From the NCBI RefSeq assembly GCF_002575655.3, contig NC_053041.3:375331054-375395053 (forward strand): a stretch of 64,000 nucleotides of DNA. Reading direction: 5' to 3'. Position numbers and translations under genes: made by a program. Below, in pieces: positions 44,669-55,817 of this stretch (within the stretch, counting starts at the first letter, position 1; every line of letters begins with the position of its first letter). The notes under the pieces were generated by a model. It saw only the letters and a program-made list of their open reading frames with translations, ran no database searches and had not been told where the DNA came from. This DNA is from Aegilops tauschii subsp. strangulata (lineage: Eukaryota > Streptophyta > Magnoliopsida > Poales > Poaceae).

Positions 44669-47600
44669 TCATGTGGTAAGATACCCAACAAGTGTATGCA
44701 TCATGCTCATCATAAGGAAAGACAAGCATTTCATAGTATGGAGGCATAGGATGCGAGAACAATCAAATACAATAGGTTCAAGTAAACAAGCATGCTTCAC
44801 AAGTAATATGTCCAAGTCTCCACGATCAATAAGCATAGCAAGTTGGCACGCAATACAAGGTGATATGAGAGATGCAACTAATGGAGACAAGAGACAATGA
44901 TCATGACAAATCAAGTGAGAGGCATCAACAAATATGTCATCAACCCAAGAAAGCGAGTAAGAATGGAACATGGGAGATGCGACAAAGCAAGCAATCATAG
45001 TGATCAAGTCAAGCAAGCTAGTAGTCCGAAGATGCAACATACTAGGATGAATCATGGCAAGCATGTCATGTGTGCAAATAGTGGGCATGAATAATGCACA
45101 TGACATATCACAAGCATGAAAGCAAGATATGAGCAAAATATCATTAATGTATTGGTGAGAGGCCATATGTAAATAGCAGTTGGACATCATGACTCTCCCA
45201 ACACAAGAATCAACAATAGCATGTGGCACATGGTAAACATGGCAATAGCAACAAGTATCTCCACCAAGAATGCAAATACACATAGGAGTAGCATAATGGT
45301 GAAGCATGGGTAAATGCAAACAAGGGTCACAATTGCATGGCAAAGACATAGAAATAGGCATAACATGCAAAGTGAACACGATAAAATGGGCATAAGGTGA
45401 CAAATGGTAAATAGCCCATAGCCGTGTGAGAGCTAAGTAAAAGAGATGCGCGTAGTCGTTGTGCTAAGAGAGTGGTGGTAAGGATAGTCCCCGGAATCCC
45501 CAATCATCGTTGCTCTCAAGAGCTCGTTTCGTCAACTCATGGGATTGAGAGGTTGACGAGTATACGTGAGTACCTACACAAAACAAAGGCAAAGGGAAAA
45601 TTGTGTGTGCATGGTATATGTACACATCATCCATTATGGTGCATACGTGCTTGTGTTGGTTAGCACCAAATATCCAATGCTCAAATAAATGAGATGTGTG
45701 ATATAGAAACATGTCATCCATCATGATAGGTTTGTTATTATGTATAGCATAATGGAGACTCAAATTGTGTAATGCATCACTAGTAATATCTAGAGCATTG
45801 TGAATCATGGAATGCATATGGTGCACGCAATTATGGGAATCATGCAAAGTATGGAAGGCATCAAAATCTCCTAATATGTATGAGGAAACTATGGAGGTCT
45901 CCTCATGAGCATTAATGAAAACATCACATGGAGAATATTGACAACATCCAAAACAATGCATATCTTAAGCTAGGTGGTCATGGCATGGCATATGAGATAA
46001 ATGACGCAAAGGGAGCATATCAATATCATCACAAGAGAAACACATGCTAATAACCATGGGCTTGTCATCAATGCCATATGTGCAAATTGGGTTAATTTTA
46101 ATGGCATATGCATAGTCACTACGATGAGATTGTAAATGTGACATATTGTTGATCTCATGCATAGCATATGACAAGTCAAGCGGATTGTCAAACATGATGT
46201 GACCGAGAGAATTATCACAAGAAATCCTATGTAACATGGCATCACGACTAATAGACTCCACATGGCAATCATCAAACTCATCATAAATGGGTAAATCATC
46301 GCATGGGGAAGTCGAACTAGCATGAAGCATGACAATAGGTGGATCAACATCATGCAAGCAATCAATGTTGAGAATGTCCACTAGTGGGACTAGAGCATCA
46401 CCTTCACCTATATTACCTTGTTCATTCCACTCAAGTGGTGTAGGTGAGGTGGCAAAGACCAAATGGTGGTCATCATCTTCATATTGATGGAACCATGTGC
46501 GGGGTGCATCATATTCCACCATGGCCATCGTCTTGTCCAAAGGGAGGATGAAGTCGTCGTGAATTGGCGTGTCATCATATATGGGACCTAGCACCAAATG
46601 AGAAGACACAATAGAGGTAGAGGTTAAGTCGTTAGAAATCATAATGGCCTCACATGCCCAATCAACTATCACACTCTCTCTATGTGGTGGTTCACTCACT
46701 CCCTCAAAATAGGTGCACTCAACGTCACATATGGTGGAGTCACTCCTCTCACTCAAGTGGTGGGGGTTGTGGCTCTCCTCACATGGGAATTGTGGCAACT
46801 CGTCATATATGGGACTAGTGGTGAAGTCACTCTTACTCTCAATATGGTGGCATATGTCACTCAACTCATCATACGTCGCTGTGGTCGAAGGGAAAATTCC
46901 ATGCTCAACCATCTCGTCGCCGTCGTCGTGGATGAAGGCCGAAGATGGCACATCATCACTCTCCTCCATGACCGAAGGGAAAATTCCATGCTCGATCATC
47001 TTCCTTGAGGGGCTTCCGAAGATGGAAGTGTCGCCCTCGCTTGTACGTGGTCGCCTTGGACTTCAAGAGCTTGATGTAGGCGTACTCGAGGGAAGTAGGC
47101 GAAGATGCCGTACGTCCGAAGGCGAAGATGCCTTGATAACATGTGGCGAAGATGCCGAAGTGGTGTTGGTAGCCGTAGCTTCCTCTCGGTGGTGACGATG
47201 TTGTTGTAGTCAATGGCGCTTTTCGTTGTCATACACCTTGGGCTTGTGGTCGTCTTGGCGGTCGTCTCGAAGATGATGACGGTGCCGCTTGGTACTCTCA
47301 TCGTGCGGCCGTTCTGAAGACTTGCGACTTGAGCGTCTCCGCCTTGAAGATGACGAAGAGGAAGAAGATTTGTAGTTGGTCCACACGTGTCGGATGTTAT
47401 CCAATTGTGCAGCCAACTTGGTGTCGATGTAGTCCCTTGTCCGTGCTTCGCTTTTGTGAATGTCGACGGTGAGTCGCTCAATGCCTCGCATTGCTCGTTG
47501 TAGTCCGAAGATGGGCATTTTGGTGATGTAGTTGTTCACGTCGTTGTTGTCGTGGAAGACCGTAGATGAAATGCCTTGCCTATCCATCACAAGACTCGAG

Positions 47601-47674
47601 CAAATGTAAGTGGAAGAAAGGAAAGAACTAGACCAATGTACCTTATCCAATGTAGAAGATGGATCAATGATCAC
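44669..47674 (-). pseudogene. Long unrecognised retroelement protein, one frame with several stops
   Basis: A single minus-strand frame runs from about 47674 (probable start MDRQGISSTVF at 47588) to 44669, near 1000 codons. It is broken by stops near 47208, 47080, 45965 and 45464. The N-terminal part has FGLQRAMRGIERLTVDIHKS and DYIDTKLAAQLDNIRHVW (helical, gag-like by position), then a Ser run and an Arg/Ser/His-rich basic stretch. The middle is acidic and repeats EHGIFPS twice (near 46995 and 46900). The C-terminal third is strikingly rich in Met, His, Cys and Ile. There is no CCHC finger, protease, RT or integrase. Could be a gag-like or accessory protein; function unknown. Confidence 0.6.
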
Positions 47675-47726
47675 TCAATAATGTAACAAGGAAATAGCAC
47701 AATTGGTACCAGATCTTGTCAATTCT

Positions 47727-47731
47727 CACAC
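47727..47731. other. Target-site duplication cacac, left copy
   Basis: Five bases immediately left of the LARD. The right copy is 60054-60058. It marks the insertion point in the leader of the third-layer element. Confidence 0.9.
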
Positions 47732-50700
47732 TGTAACGCCCCGAGACCGACGCTGCAGAAGCCTTCCTTTTTTTTCGTGTTCGCCGTGTGTTTTATTTGT
47801 TGGTTGCATTTCTTCATAGCATCTTTTGCATTGCATCATGTCATCATGCCATCAATTTCTCAAACCAACTAAAACTCAACTAAATAAATTGCATAGATCG
47901 TTGATCTATTTAAATCGAGGGAATTCACATGGTGATTTCTCTTTATAACATATCCTCCCAATATTATTAGGGAGCTATAAAAATTATATTCCATTAATTT
48001 GGAATTTACCACAACACACGTGCATGCTAAATCCCTTGGCCTTTCCTTCTTCAAATTTTGGCTCTCTAACCTTGCCCATAATTCTTTTCCCACTTATCAA
48101 GGCTCCTCCTAAATCCTCAACATTTTTGGACCTCCCTATCGGCCACTTCCTATTCAAACCATTTGAATTAAATTCAAATGACTTTGAATTTAATCCTTGC
48201 AATCTTGCCCACTCCATTTTTCTGGGATCAAGCTCATTCCAGGAAAATTATCCCCTTGCCCAAATTCCTTGTCCACCCATTTCTTACCTCTCCTCTTCTT
48301 TCTTTGCGTTTTTGTTCATGGAAGAGTTTTGAAGGAAGGAGAGAGAGGGGAGCAGTGCATAGACGAAGCCCGCTTAAGGCCCACCTGTGGCCTGACCTAG
48401 CCGGCCCAAGAGGCCTGCCCGATCTCCCCCCTTATCCCCCTACTCGCTGGCCTCCTCTCCCGATCGATCCCCATCTCTCCCTGTGCGCCGCCACACAGAG
48501 CCAACGCCAGGAGGAGCGCCCGCGCTCGATCCCCATGGCGTGCCTCCCTTGCCAGCACCACTGCATCCCCCACTCGCCGCCTCAATCCGCTACATCACCC
48601 GACCTCCCTTCCTCTTCTCCGTTCGCAGCTCCAGCCGCCTCCCATGGCGCCCTCACCCGCGCCGCGAGACCTCCCCATCGCCAGCACCGCTGCCCTGCAG
48701 TCGCCGCCGTCCTGCCGCCGTGCTGCGCCCCACCTCCATGGTCGTCGCGCCCCGCCTCGCCGCCTTGGCCTCGCCAAGCTCGCCGGCAGCCGCGAGCTCG
48801 CCTGTCCCTGCCATCCTTCTCTGTTGCGCGCCTCTGGCTGCTCGCTAGCGCTAAGGCGCTCCTTTCCTCCGCGTCTGACCCCGCCAGCAGACCCCGCGCG
48901 CCCCTGCACCCCAAGACCGCCGCCTCCGCGCCTTCTTGCCTCCTCCGCGCCCATCTCCTGTTGCATCTCTGTCGGCCTCATCGCTGTGCTATGGAGCTCC
49001 TGCCTGAGCCGTCCCCTTCGGCCAACTCTGTTGCTGCTGCCACTTCTTTGATCTTCCCTGGTGCAGCTCGTTTCCAACAAACGGCAGCCCGATGGTTACC
49101 TCCATGCCAAGTACCACGACCCGCAAGACAGAGGACGCCAAGCACCCCCTTCGAGCTGTCAAGACCGCAAGCGCCAAGTACCACGACGGCCCTCGAAGAG
49201 TTCGGATTCGACAAGTCCGATGATGCTCTTGTACAACTAGGTTGCCGAGACCGGGACCGGCAAGACCAACTACACGGAAACGCCAAGTACCCCTACGCGC
49301 GAAGACGCCAAGACCGTTTCGGGATTCACCAAGTACCGCTACCGTTGACTCGAGTATCTACGAAAACATGTACCACTACCGCCGTCAAGTTCGACTACCT
49401 TCGTGTACCACTACTTCCCTCGGCGACCCGTGAACAACTACTTCCACTACCGTCGAACCCGACCCACTCCGTAAATGCATACTTCGAAGGTATAACCCCG
49501 AGACGATGACCCGTGGACGAGCGCTTGTGATGTGTTGTATGAGATGACAGTGTTTGCACCATGTCCAAATTGGTCCTTGCACGTTCCTCGTTTGCCATGC
49601 CGCCGTTCCGTGGGAACCCGGTAACCGGGAGCACCCCACCATTCTCTTGCGTGTTTCACACATCCGCACAATTCTCCTTGTGCCGGTATCTCCGTGAGCT
49701 ACCGGAACCGATATGTTGCCGTGGCACCATTTTCGGATTCGTTGCCGTGGCACCCCTTCCTTCCGCCATGGTGACCAAATGCTTCATAACATGCTCTTGT
49801 CCACATTTTATAAAATTGATTAAAACTTGCATTGTCATCCGCATCATGATAACAACATTTAAAATGTCTACAATTGATGTTTGCATTAAAATTACTAAAT
49901 GTCATGAGGATTTTCCGGAAATTGTTGTTTGTTGTTCCGGCCTCATTTAAAATTGCTTAAATAGGTAGTTTCCTCATGCTTTACCTCTTGCCATGTTAAT
50001 CAAGATTTAATATTGTTGGGTACATGACCGGGAGAGAACTAAATAATTGATGTGGTGTTTCTTCAATATGCAACTCGTTGCATATTGAACTCCACTTAAT
50101 TTGTAGTATTGTTTGTTGCATTTTCCCATGCCATACCTCATTTAAACCGGACATGCATCATACTTGATTGTGCATCATGCCATGTTTATGATTGTGTGTT
50201 TACCGTGTTGTTTGCTTCTTTCCGGGTTGCTTCTCTCGTTAGCTTCGGTTTCTTTCCGGAGTTGTGAGGATTCGTTCGACTACGTCCGTTTGTCTTCTTC
50301 AGGGACTCGTTCTTCTTCCTTGCGGGATCTCAGGCAAGATGACCATACCCTCGAAATCACTTCTATCCTTGCTTGCTAGTTGTTCGCTCTATTGCTATGC
50401 CGCGTTACCTATTCACTTGCTCTTCAAGCCTCCCAAATTGCCATGAACCTCTAACCTTTGTCACCTTCCTAGCAAACCGTTGTTTGGCTATGTTACCGCT
50501 TTGCTCAGCCCCTCTTATAGCATTGCTAGTTGCAGGTGAAGATGAAGATTGCTCCTTGTTGGATTATGTTTATGTTGGGATATCACAATAGCTCTTATTT
50601 AATTAATGCATCTATATACTTGGTAAAGGGTGGAAGGCTCGGCCTTATGCCTGGTGTTTTGTTCCACTCTTGCCGCCCTAGTTTCTGTCTTACCGGTGTT

Positions 50701-51956
50701 ATGTTCCTTGATTTTGCGTTCCTTACGCGGTTGGGTGATTTATGGGACCCCCTTGACAGTTCGCTTTGAATAAAACTCCTCCAGCAAGGCCCAACCTTGG
50801 TTTTACCATTTGCTACCACCTATCCCCTTTTCCCTTGGGTTCTGCAGACTCAAGGGTCATCTTTATTTTAGACCCCCCCCCCCGGGCCAGTGCTCCTTCG
50901 AGTGTTGGTCCGAACCGAGCAGCCTGCGGGGCCACCTCGGGGAAACTCGAGGTCTGGTTTTACTCGTAGCTTGACTTATCCGGTGTGCCCTGAGAACGAG
51001 ATATGTGCAGCTCCTATCGGGATTTGTCGGCACATCGGGCGGCTTTGCTGGTCTTGTTTTACCATTGTCGAAATGTCTTGTGAACCAGGATTCCGAGACT
51101 GATCGGGTCTTCCTGGGAGAAGGTTTATCCTTCGTTGACCGTGAGAGCTTATGATGGGCTAAGTTGGGACACCCCTGCAGGGTTTAAACTTTCGAGAGCC
51201 GTGCCCGCGGTTATGTGGCAGATGGGAATTTGTTAATATCCGGTTGTAGAGAACTTGACACTTGACCTTAATTAAAACGCATCAACCGCGTGTGTAGCCG
51301 TGATGGTCTCTTCTCGGCGGAGTCCGGGAAGTGAACACGGTTTCTGGGTTATGTTTGACGTAAGTAGGAGTTCAGGATCACTTCTTGATCATTGCTAGTT
51401 TCACGACCGTTCCTTTGCTTCTCTTCTCGCTCTTATTTGCGTATGTTAGCCACCATATATGCTAGTGCTTGCCGCAGCTCCACCTCACCACCCCTTTTCC
51501 TTCCTATGAGCTTAAATAGTCTTGATCTCGCGGGTGTGAGATTGCTGAGTCCTCGTGACTCACAGATACTTCCAAAATAGTTGCAGGTGCCGATGATACC
51601 AGTGCAGGTGACGCAACCGAGCTCAAGTGGGAGCTCGATGAAGACCTTGTTCGTTGTGTTGTTTCTTTTCATGTTGATCAGTAGTGGTGCCCAGTTGGGA
51701 CGATCAGGGATCTAGCAGTTGGGTTGTCTTCTTTTATTTTGGTTCCGTAGTCGGACCTATGTGTGTATCTTGAATGATGTATGATTTATTTATGTATCGT
51801 GTGAAGTGGCGATTGTAAGCCAACTCTTTATCCCATTCTTGTTCATTACATGGGATTGTGTGAAGATGACCCTTCTTGCGACAAAACCACAATGCGGTTA
51901 TGCCTCTAAGTCGTGCCTCGACACGTGGGAGATATAGCCGCATCGTGGGTGTTGCA
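47732..51956 (+). repeat. LARD 5' LTR (4.2 kb)
   Basis: It starts tgtaacgccccgagaccg and ends tcgtgggtgttgca. It has an AT-rich first 450 bp, then a C-rich Pro/Ser/Arg-type segment (about 48350-49100) that yields a 443-codon frame (48178-49509), then T-rich sequence. The frame is not conserved in the other LTR because of indels, so it is not treated as a gene. A poly-C run lies at about 50872-50884. Confidence 0.96.
47976..47983 (+). promoter_or_regulatory. Candidate TATA box in LARD LTR
   Basis: gagcTATAAAAAttat about 245 bp from the LTR start, upstream of the C-rich segment. Same motif at 56060-56067 in the 3' LTR. Assigned by motif only. Confidence 0.35.
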
Positions 51957-51973
51957 AGTTGGTAATCAGAGCC
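51957..51973 (+). other. LARD primer-binding site with one extra base
   Basis: agTTGGTAATCAGAGCC directly after the LTR. Compared with the initiator-Met site TTGGTATCAGAGCC of the copia elements there is one additional A. Confidence 0.75.
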
Positions 51974-54900
51974 ATCCCCGACTTAGGAGCCCCCTGCTTG
52001 ATCGAATCGCTGGCGTTGTTGAGTCTAGAATAAAAAATGTTTTGAGTCTTAGGATTATATATATCGGAGAGTAGGATTCTTTTTACTCCTCAGTCCCTTC
52101 GTCGCTCTGGTGAGGTCTCCTGACGTAGAAGTTTTGACTCTTCTCTCCTCAAATTTCACTAAAAAAAATTTAGGATCACGCGGGTATCTTGGAATCGTTC
52201 CGATGGTTTTGTGACGAGAACATTGTTCTTGGTGCCTCCTGACATTTAGGGGTTGTGGCAGTGTCCCGGGGAGTTGAGCTCCGAGGTGTTGTCGTCACAA
52301 TTTTATCGTTGCAGTTCTGGAATACCTGAGTTTCGCCGACATCGAAATCTCTTTTATGCAGTTGTTGGTGAGATCACCTCGACGCCACCCAGTACTGGGG
52401 CGGGAGTTCGGGAGTATTGCCATAACTTGTATAATGGATGCTTTTCGAAGGTTGAGGTAAACGATTTCCGAAGGTTTCTTGATTATGTGTTGACGGATGG
52501 ATACAGCTGGATCTAGGGATTGTTAGTTTGGGTGATATATTTTGTGTCCCCTGTATCCCCTACACCAGATTGCATAACCAGAAAGTTTCGGGAGTTTATA
52601 AGTGGGAATTCTAGTAGCCTTAGGATATCTTTCCGACAGACGCATGATATGAGATTGGGGTTCGACGTCTAGTGGTCCGCCTTTCCACGGTTGGTTTTAC
52701 AGTGGTCTCGTAGTGTCTTAAAGAGTCCTTGGCTATGTCGACTCGGGGACGCTTCGTATGTCATGTGCACAGCCTTGTACATGATGGTGCTGTACGATTG
52801 AGCCCGTGTGGGCCCCACCACGAAAACTTCGGACGAAATCTCTATCATATGTTTGTTCCGGCTTATTCCCTGAGCCAATCCTTTGTTTTGTTTTATTTGT
52901 GGTATTCGAGTTGCTTCGAAGTCAAATGTTGAATCCATACCTTTCCTAAACGGTGTTCTCATATTGCTATGTGAATACTAATCCTTCTTGATCATCGAGG
53001 TCGTCGTGGTAATTTCTTTTTCTACCGGCGTGCTTCTCTTCAAGTGGATCCAATCATTTCAACATTCGCAAGATCACCTCTCAGTTTCCCAACATTGTTC
53101 GTTTCATCCGTCCCCAAGTTGCCTTTGTTTTTCCCGCCCTCCCGCCCTCTTGCTTCAAGGACTCAGATTTCTTAACCAAGTATCCATTTTATTCACGTGA
53201 AGTCCCTTCATTCTTTTCAATCAATGTTCTTACCCGGTGGTTCTCATGAAGATGTTCTTCAAATGTTTTTCTCATGCCGGTGTATCTCTTAATCACTCAC
53301 CTCTCGCTTTCCATGTGTTCCGGAGTGTTGAAGATATCTCAGGAGATTCGTGTTTTCATTCAAGATCCGTTCAAGCTATTTTGAGGTTGTTATCTCATTC
53401 AAGCCATTTAATTCAACCGGTGCAATCTCCTTTTCAACTTATCATTTCAACGGTGTTTCTCTTGAGTGGGCCCTAACCCACATGTCTTTTCCAGGATCTT
53501 ACCTGACTCTTCTAATTTTCCCGGAGTTTCTAAAATTCATTGCAAAGTTTGACGTAAGAATGAATTATCATCAGTCAAATGTATTTCTCCAAGATCTTTC
53601 AAATTCTTTTCATCATTGGTTCAACATTTCTAATTTTCATTCCGGAGTGCCTCAATAATTCTTGATGGTGTTTCTCATCGTCATTCTCAACATTTGAAGA
53701 CCGAAGAAGAATTTCTCCTAAATCTTGGTCCGTTCTCTTGAAGATTCATGGTTCTAGCTTATGCCATCCTCTCATAATTGTTTTCGATTGTGAGAATTCT
53801 TCTCATACCCATCCGGAGCATTTCATGAGTTGTTTTTGCTTCTTCATCATCCAAAGGCCATCATTTCAGAAGATTTCTTTGTTCTCAGCTTTCAGCTCTC
53901 GTTCTCGAATTCTTCCGGTGCATCGTTCAAATATCCTCTAATCAGTTCACGATCTTTTCGTTCTCGTGTATCTAAATTCTGTCAAGTATCTTCATTCATT
54001 TTCTAATTCTTTCCGTTGAATTGTGCCTTTGCTACTTTCATTTTCAATTCTTACGGTGGTTCGTTCAAGATTCCTTTTTCCTATGTCCTCATATTAATTT
54101 ATTCGTTGTTTCAATCCTACTGGTGGTTCGTTGAAGACTTTTCTCAAGTTTGCGCAATATCTATGTTAATCCTTTCTACGAGAATAAGTAGTATACAAGA
54201 TCCGTTGCTTGTCATCAATCTAAATTGGTGATGGATACGCATAACGTAATTCTTATTCTTGTTTCATCCAAGTGTTTAATCCTTTCTTTTGGAGTTCGTT
54301 CATTATATCAAATTTTCGGTTCCAAGTTGTTCATCTTTTCTTTCCGGAGCTCCAAGTTATTTCAATTATTTCATTTCAAAGCTTCATCTAATCATTGCAA
54401 GGCTTCTCCCGGAGTTCTTTTCAATTTTCCCTTTTGTTTGATCATTCTTTTATTATCGGAGTTCTTCATGGAGGATCAACATGGTGGCTCATCAAGGATT
54501 CCTTTCATTCTTCAATTGTTCGTCAAGATTTCTCTCGGAGTTATGATCCGTCAAGCTATACTCTAAAATAAACATGGTGTTCAACACATGTCTTGTTTTG
54601 AGGAGTTCAAGTATTCTTCTTCTTGCATTACCAAGTGCAATTCTTTCTACCTTATCTTTTGAGGTGGTGTTATGTCATTCTTGATAATTTCCCTTCGTGT
54701 TTCATGATTCACAAGTTTTCAAGGGTGACATATTTAAATTCCATCATGTTCTGTTTCGTTCAAGAGATCTTTTCAACCAATCAATCTTTTTGTTGGAGTT
54801 ATATTGGGTTATAATTCACCTAAAGCCTTCCCTAAGGAATGTAGCTATTTGTGGTGGTTATCAATGATCCAAATTTTCTCCTTCTCGTCTCGGTGTAGAA

Positions 54901-55817
54901 GTTTTCATCTCCTTGTTGATATCAATCCAATCATTTGTTTCCGTTAGTGGCGGGTTGTCACCTCATAATTTTGAGAAGTTTTCCATAAGCCCACTACAAG
55001 CTTGTTCTTTTCGTTGTTGGTTTTCCAACAACTCCGTTCTAACCTTCTTGGAAGGATGCTTCCCAAATTCAATTGTGGTGGAAGTTATCATTTTATTCTC
55101 CGTTATCTTATTCCGACGATCTATCTTCTATTCGTTCGTCCCAAAGGCATTGTGATGTTGCTCTCTTCGACCAATCATCTTGTTTTGTCAAGATCATGTA
55201 ATTTTTCCTTTCTTAACCGTTTAGCCGGAGTGTCGTGTTTTCATTCGAGTTTTCTCATCTTATCAAGTTTCGTCTTCTTCCTCAACCGGAGTGCGGTCTG
55301 AAATCTTTCTTTTCCCTTGTGCCATTCTTTCATCAGTACCGGAGGCAATGTGTTGTTAATTTCATCGAGTATCCTCTCATCTTGTCAAGATCATGTTAAA
55401 TTCCTTCCATTTACAGTCGGAGTGCTGCCCAAATTATATCATTCTTATTCCTTCCTATCTTGTTTTAACCGGAGTGGTTTCAATATCTATCGTGTCATTT
55501 AACCTCAAGGTTCACATGGTGTTCCTTGTTTCTCTTTTCTACCGGTGTGCTTTCATATTCCTTTTGATCCGTTAAGCACTTGTTTCATGTCCTTCAACCT
55601 ACAAGGTTCTTGTAATGGTCCTTGTTCCTCTTGCTGAACGGAGTGTTTTAAATTTTGTTCACCTCCGTCGTGTCATTTCTTTAAGCTTTGCAACCTCTCA
55701 AGGTTCTTTGGTTTCACTCGTTTGTCAAAGAAGCAATTTGTCTTACCTCTTCCCTTCCGTTTTTCTCCGGTGCCATCCTAGATCTCGGGACGAGATCCTC
55801 TCGTAGTGGTGGAGTGT
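51974..55817 (+). other. LARD interior, noncoding, with a recurring CCGGAGTG-like motif
   Basis: No ORF longer than about 110 codons and none with a domain. From about 53020 to 55770 the plus strand is strongly T/C-rich and is punctuated by (a/t)(a/c)CCGG(A/T)GTG(C/T) or CGGAGTTC, about 25 times. Examples are near 53025, 53320, 53521, 53642, 54343, 54410, 55226, 55284, 55420, 55470, 55550 and 55637. They are often followed within 20-60 bp by caag(a/t)t or tcaaga. This looks like an old, diverged tandem array with a period near 60-130 bp. The end (gtagtggtggagtgt) is the PPT candidate. Confidence 0.7.

Noticed and set aside
44669..45403. Membrane-protein-like frame rich in Ile, Met, Leu and Cys
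   Set aside because: As a separate gene it is not supported: it is in frame with the upstream retroelement ORF and starts only after a stop codon. Described as part of that frame.
48178..49509. 443-codon Pro/Ser/Arg-rich open frame, repeated at 56281-57611
   Set aside because: It lies wholly in the LARD LTRs, is split by indels in the second LTR, has no domain, and is explained by a C-rich segment that lacks stop codons.
53000..55800. String of 60-110-codon hydrophobic frames in the LARD interior
   Set aside because: Phe/Ser/Leu-rich translations are expected from T/C-rich sequence; none has a domain.
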